64,000 bases of DNA from Candidatus Poribacteria bacterium (lineage in GTDB: Bacteria > Poribacteria > WGA-4E > WGA-3G), in contig JAJEDN010000021.1 of assembly GCA_022821495.1 (NCBI GenBank), positions 1-64,000 of the forward strand, in the 5' to 3' direction. A program made the translations under genes and the position numbers. Positions 52,092-61,227 of the stretch are shown in pieces (positions within the stretch are counted from its first letter, which is position 1; each line of letters starts with the position of its first letter). The notes below the pieces were generated by a model. It saw only the letters and a program-made list of their open reading frames with translations, ran no database searches and was not told where the DNA came from.

Positions 52092-52983
52092 AAGTTTCGG
52101 TGTTCTCTTGATTCTTGACGGTTTTGGATGGTAATGATACCATTCGTGTGTTGGCAATCTTTTTTAATTGCCACGGGTCGAGTATCTGAATGCGTCGATA
52201 CCCTTTCTCAAGGACGTTATAGGCTTTAAATTCGTTAAGGAGTGCGTCTGTATTTTCGACAGAGCATCCGATTAATTGTGCGATTTTTTTCGTCGAAAGT
52301 TTACGTAAAGTACATCGCGAACCCGGGCTAATCGTTGTGCGCCCGATGATTGTGCGAATCGGCTTCGGTGCATCGGCGTAGTTTTTTAACAGCAGCGCGA
52401 GTCGTGATGCGGGACTCCGGAACGCGATGTTTAGAAACGGGTTAGTTGTTCCCGGTTGCGATTTTGGACGTATGTGTAATAGGTTAACAGCGTCCGTGGT
52501 TTTAGCATGCGTCCGTTTGGATTTCGCAAGACCAAAAATCTGCAAACGACACCCTATAGCATCGACAGCTGATCGGATGCGCTGAAGCAGTGGTCGTTTA
52601 AAGGGCATCATTAGATGGACTTTTCGCTTCAGGAAGAATTGGAAGTGCTTCGCGTTAACGATACCGATAACGCCTTCTGTGAGTGTTTCAGCAGAGACGT
52701 TCCGACGTGCTTCGTTTTCGTCCCATTTGACCGCCCCGAAGATTTCGCCCGATTCCAGCACCTCTAAGGTAATAGGATCTCCTTCAGACGGGGTTTCATA
52801 GATTTTGACGCGTCCCTCTTTCAGCAGATAAACGTTTTCGGTAGAGATGGTGTCGCCGTATTTTAGTTGTTTGAAGGTCGTTATCCGTTTGAGTGCGTTT
52901 GCATCCGACTCGGAGAGATCTTGGAAGATGTCTATCTGTTTAACACACCAGAATCTCTCTGGAGTTCCTTCTCTTACCGCCAT
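52042..52983 (-). CDS. CRP/FNR-family transcriptional regulator
   Basis: 313 aa. The N-terminal cyclic-nucleotide-binding beta roll is visible: IDIFQDLSESDANALKRITTFKQLKYGDTISTENVYLLKEGRVKIYETPSEGDPITLEVLESGEIFGAVKWDE. A helical linker of about 70 residues is unusually long, then a winged helix-turn-helix: LRKLSTKKIAQLIGCSVENTDALLNEFKAYNVLEKGYRRIQIL. The cAMP contact residues (Arg and Ser/Thr of a PRSA-like loop) are not obvious, so the ligand is uncertain. The 180 bp in front of it carries a cluster of TGTGACGT half-sites. It is the first gene of a probable operon with the M28 peptidase. Confidence 0.82.
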   Translation of the reverse strand: MAVREGTPERFWCVKQIDIFQDLSESDANALKRITTFKQLKYGDTISTENVYLLKEGRVKIYETPSEGDPITLEVLESGEIFGAVKWDENEARRNVSAETLTEGVIGIVNAKHFQFFLKRKVHLMMPFKRPLLQRIRSAVDAIGCRLQIFGLAKSKRTHAKTTDAVNLLHIRPKSQPGTTNPFLNIAFRSPASRLALLLKNYADAPKPIRTIIGRTTISPGSRCTLRKLSTKKIAQLIGCSVENTDALLNEFKAYNVLEKGYRRIQILDPWQLKKIANTRMVSLPSKTVKNQENTETYEQNEPLLAVRPTDGR

Positions 52984-53094
52984 GGTGTAGTCGTCCCGTC
53001 GATTTTTGGTGTTTTGTTAAGTCTGAAGGGCTTGGTATCGGGGTTACAAACCCCTTCTGTAGGTGAATACTCTAAAATTTAATGTTCGCGAACG

Positions 53095-53166
53095 TATGAC
53101 GTTTAATGTGACGTTTGCACGTCACATGTGACGTGCAGAAGTTAGGTATTACGCGGAATGTGACGT
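53095..53166. promoter_or_regulatory. Cluster of TGTGACGT half-sites upstream of the CRP-type gene
   Basis: Half-sites: TATGACGT (53095-53102, one mismatch), TGTGACGT (53107-53114), ACGTCACA inverted (53119-53126), TGTGACGT (53127-53134) and TGTGACGT (53159-53166). Sites two and three form a perfect 20-bp palindrome with a 4-bp centre. The first three begin exactly 12 bp apart. The cluster lies 112-183 bp ahead of the minus-strand regulator start, where autoregulation would be expected. The TGTGA core resembles CRP half-sites, but the arm spacing is wider than the canonical 6 bp. Confidence 0.75.
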
Positions 53167-53365
53167 GTTTTCGCGTTTTTTTTGCAGGTCTCCTCTGGTG
53201 TTTTTTATTTTCGTCTGGACTGCTCACCGAAGGTTTTAGGGTTCTTGTTTTTAATTATACCAGTATGTTGCCAATAAAGCAAGCAAATTATGGTTAGAAT
53301 TTGGGTATTTGGTTCTCAGTTTTCGGTTTGCGGAATGGCGAAAGTTTCGATGTATTTTTCACCCG

Positions 53366-53393
53366 AAAAGATACCAAATGGTATCTTTTTTTG
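53366..53393. terminator. Hairpin with T-run near 53.38 kb
   Basis: Perfect 10-bp stem (AAAAGATACC / GGTATCTTTT) with a 4-nt loop, followed by T's. A second GGTATCTTTTT follows at about 53400. AT-rich stems are weak terminators; it also reads as a plain palindrome. Confidence 0.4.
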
Positions 53394-53770
53394 CTTTTTG
53401 GTATCTTTTTGAATATGGCTGAAAATCCAGTTGATGTATGGGTTTATCGGTGTTTTTTGTATTGTTTGCTGCTGCAAAAAAAAATAATTTGGTAGAAATT
53501 GGTAACATTTTGTTTGTCTGAATCAGGATTTACCGGATTATGGGATTACCACGATTGTAGGGTGATTTTTATTAATTTTAGTATACATTATATATGATAA
53601 CATGATTGATTTATAAAAACAAATTTATTTTATGGGACTTGTACTGTATTGAGGCAAATAACAGATGTTTGAATTTGTTGGAGGAGGTGATTGTCTTGAC
53701 GTGCGATAATGCACTTCGCATCTGGGGTTTTGCTGGGGGGTTTCTTCAAGTATGCCGCAAAATCGCACTA

Positions 53771-54628
53771 CTACGAACTGGTGTTTGGTTGTGCTTGCCG
53801 AATTTTTTCTGCTTCCTGTACCGCACTACGTAAGCGTCTTTTCAAACTATTATGGTCGCGGGTTTTCACCAGCTGCCACACCGCTCTTGAGAGATATACT
53901 CTAATCTCGTCATCCGAAATATTTCTTTTTGGATTCACGGTATAAATTATAAAACGCCTTATGATACCAAACACAAAGTGTCCCGGAAGCAGATCAATGA
54001 AACGATGATCTCTTAAGAATTGTTTAACTAAAGTCTCGGTGTCATTGATCTTTTGTTGGTTAATGGATTTAGCCGCTTCAGTATACTGCTCAATTTGGCT
54101 ATCTAGAAAATCTACCTTCTTTTTCGTTTTGAAGAAGTGATCTGACTTTTCAGGAAGCACGTCATAGCCTGTTCCAGCGCGCTGATGTGCTATATCCAAT
54201 ACAATTAGTTCCCTAAATTTTTTTGTTTCTTTGAGGACACTCCGCAAGTTGTTTGCTAGTTTTTCTAAACGATTCGCTGAACGCCCATGGTCACGACAAA
54301 ACTGTTCTATTGGTTCTTCCTCAACAAGGTAGTTTTCATAAGAATGCCGATGAAGTAAAACCACGCGTCTATGTTTACTTCGTGTATGCGTTAAAATCTC
54401 ATAATGTCCATCAAGAACAACAACATACGGAAGGTTTTTTTCTACAAGAGATTCCACTAATTTCTTGCATTCCTTATCTCCACCACCTGCTTTCAAATGG
54501 CAATTGTAGTTTTGAAGTACTTCCTCATAGAAAGGAATATCACTATATCCCTCAACGTAAACAAGTATTTTTGGAAGATAAAAGAGGTCTCTATTTTCTA
54601 TACCCGAATCGGTTCGGATAAACTCCAT
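53771..54628 (-). CDS. DUF4435/TOPRIM-like protein, PARIS AriB-type
   Basis: 285 aa. DUF4435 family pattern: ILVYVEGYSDIPFYEEVLQNYN (conserved Glu and Asp), AGGGDKECKKLVESLVEKN, YVVVLDGHYEIL and RHSYENYLVEEEPIEQF. These are the TOPRIM-like metal-binding segments of the effector of the PARIS antiphage system. In known PARIS, AriB is released by the ATPase partner when phage anti-restriction proteins are sensed and then acts as a toxic nuclease. Here its ATG overlaps the stop of the upstream ATPase by one base (TAATG), so the two are cotranslated. The assignment rests on motif, pairing and gene order; AriB sequences are divergent. Confidence 0.7.
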   Translation of the reverse strand: MEFIRTDSGIENRDLFYLPKILVYVEGYSDIPFYEEVLQNYNCHLKAGGGDKECKKLVESLVEKNLPYVVVLDGHYEILTHTRSKHRRVVLLHRHSYENYLVEEEPIEQFCRDHGRSANRLEKLANNLRSVLKETKKFRELIVLDIAHQRAGTGYDVLPEKSDHFFKTKKKVDFLDSQIEQYTEAAKSINQQKINDTETLVKQFLRDHRFIDLLPGHFVFGIIRRFIIYTVNPKRNISDDEIRVYLSRAVWQLVKTRDHNSLKRRLRSAVQEAEKIRQAQPNTSS

Positions 54629-55947
54629 TAACTTTCCTTTCCCAAAGTTATGACATTATCCCTAAATGGTCCAACAATATCCGGGGAATGCGTAGCGACG
54701 ATTATCTGTTTCTGTCCACCAAGTGTTACTATAGATTCCAGTACTTTTTCCTGCCACTTGACATGCAGTGACAATTCTGGTTCATCTGCAATGTAAACTA
54801 CCGGTTCATCAACCTTAAGGAGGACTTCGGTGAGTAAAATTAGAATCTGTTTTTCCCCTGAAGAAAGGTCCTGCCAGTTCAATTCTGATTTTGAAAGCAA
54901 TTCAATTTTTAATCCATCACTTTCATCAACTTTAATGATTTTGTCTTCTAAAAATGAATTAACAGTATTTTCATAGAGGTGTAGCGGAGCAAAAATATCT
55001 GTTCTATGCTTTTCAAGTTTTCTTGCCAATTCAACCATATTTTTGGTCCGACTAATCAGTGGAAGGACAAGTATATGATCCAATTCCGATATCTGTTTTG
55101 GATGATCCAATTCCGATATCTGTTTTGGGTTTTCACTAAATTGTTCAATTCGTTTGACTGATTTTTCGATTGCCTTAAAATGTTCATTTATTCTATTCTG
55201 CATTTGTTCATTTAGAAGTCCAACATCATCAAATGCTTTAAGTAGTTGATCTTTCTCAGTTTCTGTTGGTAATGAAGATGTGACTGCTTTTAGTATTGAA
55301 TAAATCTGATCATATTCTTTACTATAAAGAATTACCGATAGAACTTGACGCTCAAAATCCCTATAACGTTTTGAAAGTTGTGCATTTAATTCAGAGCGAT
55401 ATCGAGAGAGATCTGCTAGCAATTCCTTGAGATGTAAGTCTACAGATTCCGAAGGTTCTGTTTTTGTATCGTGTTCTTCCTCATCTTCTGGTAAAGATAA
55501 ATGGCGGCTCACGGGGAGCCAAACCAGAGGAACTAAAGCAGTTAATTCGTCATCAATTTCATCTGATTGAATTCTTTTGACAATGCTGTTATCCCAAAGA
55601 TAGAAGTGATTTCGGGCGAACTTTTGGTTAGTAAAAAAGCCTGTAGGGAATTTATATACTTTCTTCCCTACTTTGAATTTAAGAAATCCATCTGCAGGAT
55701 TTACCTTAATAGTGCGAACTGATCTGCCCTTAAAACTTCTCAATCTGATTTCTGCTTGTTCAAAATTAACGTTTGAAATACTTCGTAAATCACCCGATAA
55801 GATGGAATGGAGTAGATTCAAAATGGTGGTTTTGCCAGAACCATTTGGACCTATCAGTATATTCACGTCCTTATGAAAAGTTCGAGCAATATCTCGATAA
55901 CCCCACAGATTTTTTATTTTGAAGGATTCAATAAAGTAGTTGTTCAT
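54628..55947 (-). CDS. ABC-type ATPase, PARIS AriA-type
   Basis: 439 aa. Walker A VNILIGPNGSGKTTILNLLHSIL (P-loop about 31-38), signature LSSGEKQILILLTEVLLKV, Walker B PVVYIADEPELSLHVKWQEKVLE and H-loop QIIVATHSPDIVGPF. The middle is a coiled-coil-like helical insert (LKELLADLSRYRSELNAQLSKRYR) as in SMC/RecN-like defence ATPases. A repeated ISELDHPKQISELDH dipeptide block sits near 260. It is the sensor/scaffold half of a PARIS-like pair with the DUF4435 gene that follows at TAATG. A promoter with correct spacing lies about 100 nt upstream. The type III restriction genes lie 175 bp behind it. Confidence 0.78.
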   Translation of the reverse strand: MNNYFIESFKIKNLWGYRDIARTFHKDVNILIGPNGSGKTTILNLLHSILSGDLRSISNVNFEQAEIRLRSFKGRSVRTIKVNPADGFLKFKVGKKVYKFPTGFFTNQKFARNHFYLWDNSIVKRIQSDEIDDELTALVPLVWLPVSRHLSLPEDEEEHDTKTEPSESVDLHLKELLADLSRYRSELNAQLSKRYRDFERQVLSVILYSKEYDQIYSILKAVTSSLPTETEKDQLLKAFDDVGLLNEQMQNRINEHFKAIEKSVKRIEQFSENPKQISELDHPKQISELDHILVLPLISRTKNMVELARKLEKHRTDIFAPLHLYENTVNSFLEDKIIKVDESDGLKIELLSKSELNWQDLSSGEKQILILLTEVLLKVDEPVVYIADEPELSLHVKWQEKVLESIVTLGGQKQIIVATHSPDIVGPFRDNVITLGKES

Positions 55948-56043
55948 GACTTATTTTCTTCTGTTTCGTGACAAAACCTTTAAAATATTATCGAAAGTAC
56001 ATAAAAACTGTTCATCTGCGTACCGCCGCAATCAATAGTAAAA

Positions 56044-56072
56044 ATAATAGCACATTTGACGTGAAAAGGCAA
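56044..56072 (-). promoter_or_regulatory. Sigma70-type promoter of the PARIS-like pair
   Basis: Minus strand TTGCCT (56072-56067), 17-nt spacer, TATTAT (56049-56044). Start about 56037, leader about 90 nt to the ATG at 55947. It gives the ATPase-DUF4435 pair a transcript separate from the restriction genes. Confidence 0.55.
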
Positions 56073-56122
56073 AGCGTTAACCGGTAACATATCGGAACGC
56101 GATGTCTTCGTGCCGCGCTATG

Positions 56123-58702
56123 CTAACTTTCTGTGGAATACCTACCCTCATTCAACTGTGCGGAAATCTCTTGAAATTCTTGCTCGTTGAAAACCAATCG
56201 GAAGATGCCTGTCTGTGTTGGCGTTTCACGCATTTTTGTATCGCTGGTGGTGTTGAAGGCTTTTTCAAGTGTTTTTAATACTTTTTGTTTGTACGTGGTG
56301 TCCCGGTTACCTTCCAGTTGTTGACCCTTGGTCTCAAAAATTAGGACGCGCGTCATACCTTCAACTTCTTTTGCCATCGCAACAAAGTCTGGATAGATGC
56401 GTTGTTCTTTCCAACCTTGCACGTAATACTCCCCTTGTTGACGCGCTACAACCCGATGCCACCATTGTAATGCCTTCTCACCATCGAGAAAATGGGCAAA
56501 ATTCTTTTCCAATTCGTTATCTGAAGGATACTCAAACATCGGTTCAAACAGACTGAGTTGGACGGGTTTACCGTATTTTGCAAGTTGATTTTGATTGGCG
56601 TGAACCTCAATTTTGTAATTTTGTCGCAATTTATAGTTCGGTTTACCTACATCCAAATCAAATTGGATTTCTCCGTTTTCTAACTTTTCACGGAAAATTT
56701 GCTCTGACTGATTTTCTACTTCACCAGCTACATGTTCCTGCAGCGTTGGTATAAGGTAAGAACGTCTATCGTAGATTTTCTCATCGGTTTCTCCGCTCGT
56801 TTTGAGACTTTCGATTAATTCTTCTGCAATCCGAGCCGCTTGCCATGGGTTTGGCACAATATCCGACAGGCAGAGTGCAAATTCGGATACGCTAATGTTT
56901 TTCTCAACGTGTGGTTTTTGGTCTTCGTGAAAAACGGGTGGTGCATCACCAACATTAACCGTCGCAGTCCGTAATGTTGCGCTGTCAGGTGCTGATGTAT
57001 TCGGATCGGGTGGTTTAATGCTGAACCAGTCTATGTGTGGTAAAATATGCGCCTGATAATTGAGTTGAATCCATTCGTCGTTATCCTTATGGCGTACCAC
57101 GGGTAGATAAATCTCCTGACCGCGAAATGGCTTGCGGCGGCGGATTTTTTCTGTTTGAAAATCTGCTTGATCTTGGGTATTGCCCTTACCGAAGATTTTA
57201 TCTTCTAAGCCAGTGAGTCCTTGCGATTCTAACCCCTTCTTGACCTGTTTGACAGCGTCATCAACGTCGCTGTCATTGCAAAAAACATAGCATTGATCGA
57301 GTGATTCTCTACCGGTGAGTTGTGCGTGTGGTTGCCGCATCACCCGCCCCACGAGTTGCGTAATTGCATTCTGTGATCGTGTCCTGTCTAATACTACTAA
57401 CAAATAGGCAAATGAGCAGTCCCACCCCTCCATTAGTGCTGCTTTTGTAATGATCCATCTTACCTGTGAATTCTTGGATAGCAGGTCTTCGCCTTGAAGT
57501 TCGTTCTGTGTGGCAGATTTAACGCGTATTGCATCCCGAGGCACCTTTAAGTTTTGTGTAAGATAATCTCGGACATTCTCGGCGTGGATATAATTATTAT
57601 CTTGCTGATCCGTACCCGTTCGTTCTACGCGCACAACGGCAATCGGACGGATATACCGATCCGTGCTGCTTTCAAGTAATCTCGCCTCGGTCTCAAGTCT
57701 CTCAAGTTCTTTGGAAGCTTCGCTCAGCGTATCTTGCCACTTCATACCCGAGTACGATGATACTTGCACAGGTGATTTTATCATCTCTTCTTTTTTCAGA
57801 TCGGGTCCAGCAATATCAACAAGCAAATTACTGATGCCACGGTTGGGTGTGGCAGAAAGTTCAATAACCATTTGAGGGTCAAGACGGTTAATAGAACTGG
57901 CAAATTCCTTTCCAGTTCTGGTGCCATAAGCTTTATGTGCCTCATCAAGAACAACCACGGGACGCAGTATCTTGATTACATTAAACAGGCTTTGCATAGG
58001 AATGTTTCCTTCAGCGTTAGGATCAAGGTCAGGATATTCTTCCTGCATAAGTGCATTGCCTTCGTCGTCATCATGGTCGGGAAAGAAACTGGAATAGCGT
58101 CCTGCATTTCGGTACATACGGTAGTACGCCTTGTCTTTAAGTTTTATATCAGGTGATTTGTTCGCTGCTGGCAACATGAGCAGCATGACACATAAGTAAT
58201 TGGTAATATCGTCTCTGTTGAAGGAATCTTCCCTTTCCAGCATTTTAACGTGTCCACCACTTGCACGCTCCAACACTTTACGATAGGGGTGTTCTTTGTT
58301 CCACAATGCTGCCTTGGTTTGATCGAAGATAGCCTGTGTTGGCACAACCCACAATGTCAATCCCCGCTGCCGATGCAGCCGTTCTAAAGCAGATGCAGCA
58401 AGGAGTGTTTTACCGCCACCTGTCGGCACTTTAAAACAGATATGCGGAATTGGTCGATTTGCGCCGTCCTTACGATCAACGTATTCGCCTGCAGTTGCTG
58501 CAACGCCACCATTTTCGGACAATTTCTTCCACGCAGTTTTGGGATAATTGCGGATATCATCAAGAACATCATCGCCAATACTACTCACCTGTTTTAAATG
58601 TTCAATTGTCGTTTCTGAAGTCTGCTGCTCCTCTTTAAGCACTTCTAACCAATTGCTAAATGCATCGAGTGTATCGCGCTGATATATTTTTAATTCCAGC
58701 AT
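56123..58702 (-). CDS. Type III restriction enzyme Res subunit
   Basis: 859 aa. SF2 helicase core: Walker A CFKVPTGGGKTLLAA (about 92-99), LWVVPTQAIFDQ, DEAH box VVVLDEAHKAYG, MVIELSATPNRG and motif VI TQLVGRVMRQPHA. The C-terminal part carries a PD-(D/E)XK nuclease: RIYPDFVAMAKEVEGMTRVLIFETKGQQ (Asp, then Glu-x-Lys, about 770-795). Uses ATP to travel and cuts DNA near unmethylated sites with the Mod subunit. Length (859) is in the range for Res (about 870-1000 aa). The mod gene lies 45 bp upstream. The ATG follows AAGGAC. Confidence 0.93.
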   Translation of the reverse strand: MLELKIYQRDTLDAFSNWLEVLKEEQQTSETTIEHLKQVSSIGDDVLDDIRNYPKTAWKKLSENGGVAATAGEYVDRKDGANRPIPHICFKVPTGGGKTLLAASALERLHRQRGLTLWVVPTQAIFDQTKAALWNKEHPYRKVLERASGGHVKMLEREDSFNRDDITNYLCVMLLMLPAANKSPDIKLKDKAYYRMYRNAGRYSSFFPDHDDDEGNALMQEEYPDLDPNAEGNIPMQSLFNVIKILRPVVVLDEAHKAYGTRTGKEFASSINRLDPQMVIELSATPNRGISNLLVDIAGPDLKKEEMIKSPVQVSSYSGMKWQDTLSEASKELERLETEARLLESSTDRYIRPIAVVRVERTGTDQQDNNYIHAENVRDYLTQNLKVPRDAIRVKSATQNELQGEDLLSKNSQVRWIITKAALMEGWDCSFAYLLVVLDRTRSQNAITQLVGRVMRQPHAQLTGRESLDQCYVFCNDSDVDDAVKQVKKGLESQGLTGLEDKIFGKGNTQDQADFQTEKIRRRKPFRGQEIYLPVVRHKDNDEWIQLNYQAHILPHIDWFSIKPPDPNTSAPDSATLRTATVNVGDAPPVFHEDQKPHVEKNISVSEFALCLSDIVPNPWQAARIAEELIESLKTSGETDEKIYDRRSYLIPTLQEHVAGEVENQSEQIFREKLENGEIQFDLDVGKPNYKLRQNYKIEVHANQNQLAKYGKPVQLSLFEPMFEYPSDNELEKNFAHFLDGEKALQWWHRVVARQQGEYYVQGWKEQRIYPDFVAMAKEVEGMTRVLIFETKGQQLEGNRDTTYKQKVLKTLEKAFNTTSDTKMRETPTQTGIFRLVFNEQEFQEISAQLNEGRYSTES

Positions 58703-58747
58703 GGTTCTATGTCCTTAGTTACAGCACAGCGGAGTGTGCCTACTACT

Positions 58748-60373
58748 TTACCTTTCGTGTATGGCATAGGGAAGTTGGCAAAATGCAATTCCCATCTTTG
58801 TAAGTTCGCGCTGTCCGATGTAATTGCCTGCCGCGTAGACAATCGCTTTTTTGCCGTTTTCGTCCCTGGAATCTTGGATACGTTTTGCCTGCTCCAGATT
58901 GAATATTGCCTCATTGCTGCGTAAATACGTAAGGTCAGGTTTGTAGATTAGATAATAATCGTTTTTATTATCACTATAAAAAAGTCCCTCATCATTTTTC
59001 TGCTCTAACGTATTTTCCTCAACAGAAATACCCGCGGAAGTAAATAATAGGTTAGTAGCAAGTGCCGTATATGTTGGTAACTTCTTTCCGGTAAGCATCG
59101 CCTCAACTTCAATCGGTTCACCTAAGGTGCAGTAGGTAAAAGAGCCACCCAACCCTTCTTGTAGTGCAGCATCACTTGCATCGGGAACACCGTTGATAAC
59201 ACGGCGGACACGTTCAGCAGTGGTGGTGTCGGCATACTCTTGGCATTCGACGAGGATAAACTTGCGATTGCCGCTATCCTCTTTATTGAGGGCAAGAACA
59301 GCGTGGGCGGTTGTGCCACTACCAGCGAATGAGTCTAAGACAATATCATCTGATGAAAGGTTAGCAGTTTGGAACACTCTCTGAATCAATTTAGTGCCTT
59401 TCGGATTGTTGAATGCCCCCTTTCCCATTACCGAAGCCAATTCCTCGTTCGCTTGATGAGTACTGCCTACTTCATGATAAGGCCACAAAGACCCTATAGT
59501 TTTACCAGCCTTTACCTCGGATAGATAAGTTTTCTTATTAGGTTGAGACTTCCCGCTCTTACCGAAGTAAAGTTGACCGTCATTGTATAGTTCCATAAGT
59601 CTCTCTTGCGTGTACCTTGGAAACCTTCCTTCTGGACAATGCCATGTAACACCATTAGAAAATTGGAGTGAATACCTATCTTCGTCCCTACCACTTTTGG
59701 CATGTAATGGTGTCGCTTTCCATGGACCTTTCGGGTCTTCATCAGGATTTTTGTATGACTTATCCATTTCTGGTGTCCTCGGAAGAAGACCAATTTGACA
59801 AACGTCCAAGTTTTTTGCATAAGAGAGGATATTCTCATGTTGATATGAGATGGTTTTGGAATCGTTGGACAATGTATATTTCGACCACCAAGTAAAATTG
59901 GCGACGATGTTCTTCTCACCAAAAATCTCATCCATCAGCATTCGCAAATGGTGCTGTTCATTGTCATCAATAGAGATAAAGATTATGCCATCTTCAGCAA
60001 GTAGTTCTTTTAGGAGATGCAGTCTTGGCCACATCATACAGAGCCATTTATCATGCCGTTCCAAGTCTTCTTTATCAACAGGTGCGTTCTCCGTAAGCCA
60101 TTGCTGCATCAGCGGACTATTTACGTCGTCGTCATATTCCCAATCTTTGTTGCCGGTGTTGTAAGGCGGATCGATGTAGATGCACTTGATGCGGTTGGTA
60201 TAGCGTGGAAGTAATGCTTTGAGGGCGTGTAGGTTGTCGCCGTGGATAATAAGGTTATCGTCTTCGCTGGTCGGGTTGCAGGAGCGGCTTTTGTCAGTTT
60301 CAAGTGGTCGGTAGGGCACAGTGAGGTGGTGGGTGTAGATGTGATGTTTTCCGTTGAATTCGAGTGTAGGCAT
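58748..60373 (-). CDS. Type III DNA methyltransferase Mod subunit
   Basis: 541 aa. Adenine-specific methyltransferase of the beta group: motif IV CIYIDPPYNTGNKDWEYDDD (DPPY at about 68-71), motif I DIVLDSFAGSGTTAHAVLALN (about 340), and YADTTTAERVRRVING nearby. Mod supplies sequence recognition for both methylation and cleavage. The central and C-terminal parts would hold the target recognition domain (about 120-330), which differs between systems. GGAG precedes the ATG. It starts 11 bp after the ImmA/IrrE gene, so XRE, ImmA, mod and res appear to be one operon. Confidence 0.93.
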   Translation of the reverse strand: MPTLEFNGKHHIYTHHLTVPYRPLETDKSRSCNPTSEDDNLIIHGDNLHALKALLPRYTNRIKCIYIDPPYNTGNKDWEYDDDVNSPLMQQWLTENAPVDKEDLERHDKWLCMMWPRLHLLKELLAEDGIIFISIDDNEQHHLRMLMDEIFGEKNIVANFTWWSKYTLSNDSKTISYQHENILSYAKNLDVCQIGLLPRTPEMDKSYKNPDEDPKGPWKATPLHAKSGRDEDRYSLQFSNGVTWHCPEGRFPRYTQERLMELYNDGQLYFGKSGKSQPNKKTYLSEVKAGKTIGSLWPYHEVGSTHQANEELASVMGKGAFNNPKGTKLIQRVFQTANLSSDDIVLDSFAGSGTTAHAVLALNKEDSGNRKFILVECQEYADTTTAERVRRVINGVPDASDAALQEGLGGSFTYCTLGEPIEVEAMLTGKKLPTYTALATNLLFTSAGISVEENTLEQKNDEGLFYSDNKNDYYLIYKPDLTYLRSNEAIFNLEQAKRIQDSRDENGKKAIVYAAGNYIGQRELTKMGIAFCQLPYAIHER

Positions 60374-60384
60374 AGATAACTCCG

Positions 60385-61227
60385 TTAAAAAAGTGTCATT
60401 TGATCAAGGCTTGGTGGAGGTGTTAAATGAAATAAGGCATAAACTCTATTTCTATTGTATAATGCCTCACAGGTACAAAGTTCTTTCCAACTCGGAAAAG
60501 GAATCTCACTCTCGTCTTTAAGCATTTTGGACTGCGAATATGCTTGGTTTACTAAATGGTCATCTGGAAATACCGTATATTTTCCCAACCAACGGTCAGA
60601 AGCAGCAGGTGAAGAGGCCGAGTAAATTACGTGCAACTTTGATTTATTGTAATATTGATTTCCAGTAGTAAAAAATGATGCTTGTGATAGTGCTGGGGCA
60701 TTAGGTACTAACCCATTTTCGCAAACAACTGCAATACATTTATTGGGTGCAACTTGTGCAAGTTGGATTGTCGTTGCAATTGGTGAACTCCTAAAATGAT
60801 GGGCAGCATATAGAATCAGTTCTACGTTAAACCCCTTTGTTTTATAGAGTTTTCTGAATTTCTCTCTGGGCATCAAAAATTCAGCCGCACCAATATTACA
60901 GAGAACTTCTAATGATCTCTTGTATCCATCTTCCTGACTACAAGTATATTTGCGAAGTTCAGAGGTTAAATCTCCATTTTCCTCGATCAAATAATGGGCA
61001 ACTTCATGAAATTGGGTGAATCGCTTACGTTCTTCATTCTGAATTTGGGAATTGATAATTATTCTATTTCCACTATGCATCCCGTCTATTCCATCAGGTA
61101 GAACTCCTTCCATCACATCTAATCTCAAGCCACTGCATATTTCACCAAAATTAGGATTCTTCGTTGAACTATACTTCTGGACTGCATTTTGAACCAAATC
61201 GATAACCTGATTTTCTATTCTATTCAT
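60385..61227 (-). CDS. ImmA/IrrE-family metallopeptidase
   Basis: 280 aa from the ATG at 61227, which overlaps the end of the XRE gene (ATGAATAG); an upstream start would add 27 residues inside that gene. Zinc motif RFTQFHEVAHYLIEENGDL (HEVAH) and the downstream LEVLCNIGAAEFLMPREKFRKL, which carries the third ligand of the DUF955 fold. The C-terminal 150 residues are a separate domain (PIATTIQLAQVAPNKCIAVVCENGL...). Such proteases cleave their adjacent XRE-type repressor upon a signal, as ImmA does for ImmR in ICEBs1 and IrrE does for DdrO. Here the pair leads into mod and res, so derepression of the restriction genes is inferred. Confidence 0.85.
   Translation of the reverse strand: MNRIENQVIDLVQNAVQKYSSTKNPNFGEICSGLRLDVMEGVLPDGIDGMHSGNRIIINSQIQNEERKRFTQFHEVAHYLIEENGDLTSELRKYTCSQEDGYKRSLEVLCNIGAAEFLMPREKFRKLYKTKGFNVELILYAAHHFRSSPIATTIQLAQVAPNKCIAVVCENGLVPNAPALSQASFFTTGNQYYNKSKLHVIYSASSPAASDRWLGKYTVFPDDHLVNQAYSQSKMLKDESEIPFPSWKELCTCEALYNRNRVYALFHLTPPPSLDQMTLF

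Larger units (their letters stand above)
52984..53770. other. AT-rich spacer with regulator binding-site cluster at the edge of the defence island
   Basis: About 790 bp, visibly more AT-rich than the rest of the window. It contains the TGTGACGT cluster (53095-53166), an AAAAGATACC/GGTATCTTTT hairpin followed by T (53366-53393) and long T-runs. Plus-strand frames at 53115-53495 and 53606-53945 have no supporting signals. It marks a composition change from the conserved gene region on the left. Confidence 0.6.

Noticed and set aside
53606..53945. Plus-strand frames in the AT-rich spacer and over the AriB-like gene
   Set aside because: They overlap the better-supported minus-strand gene and have low-complexity Phe/Leu/Cys-rich composition; an AGGAGG-like stretch near 53683 is not followed by a plausible gene.
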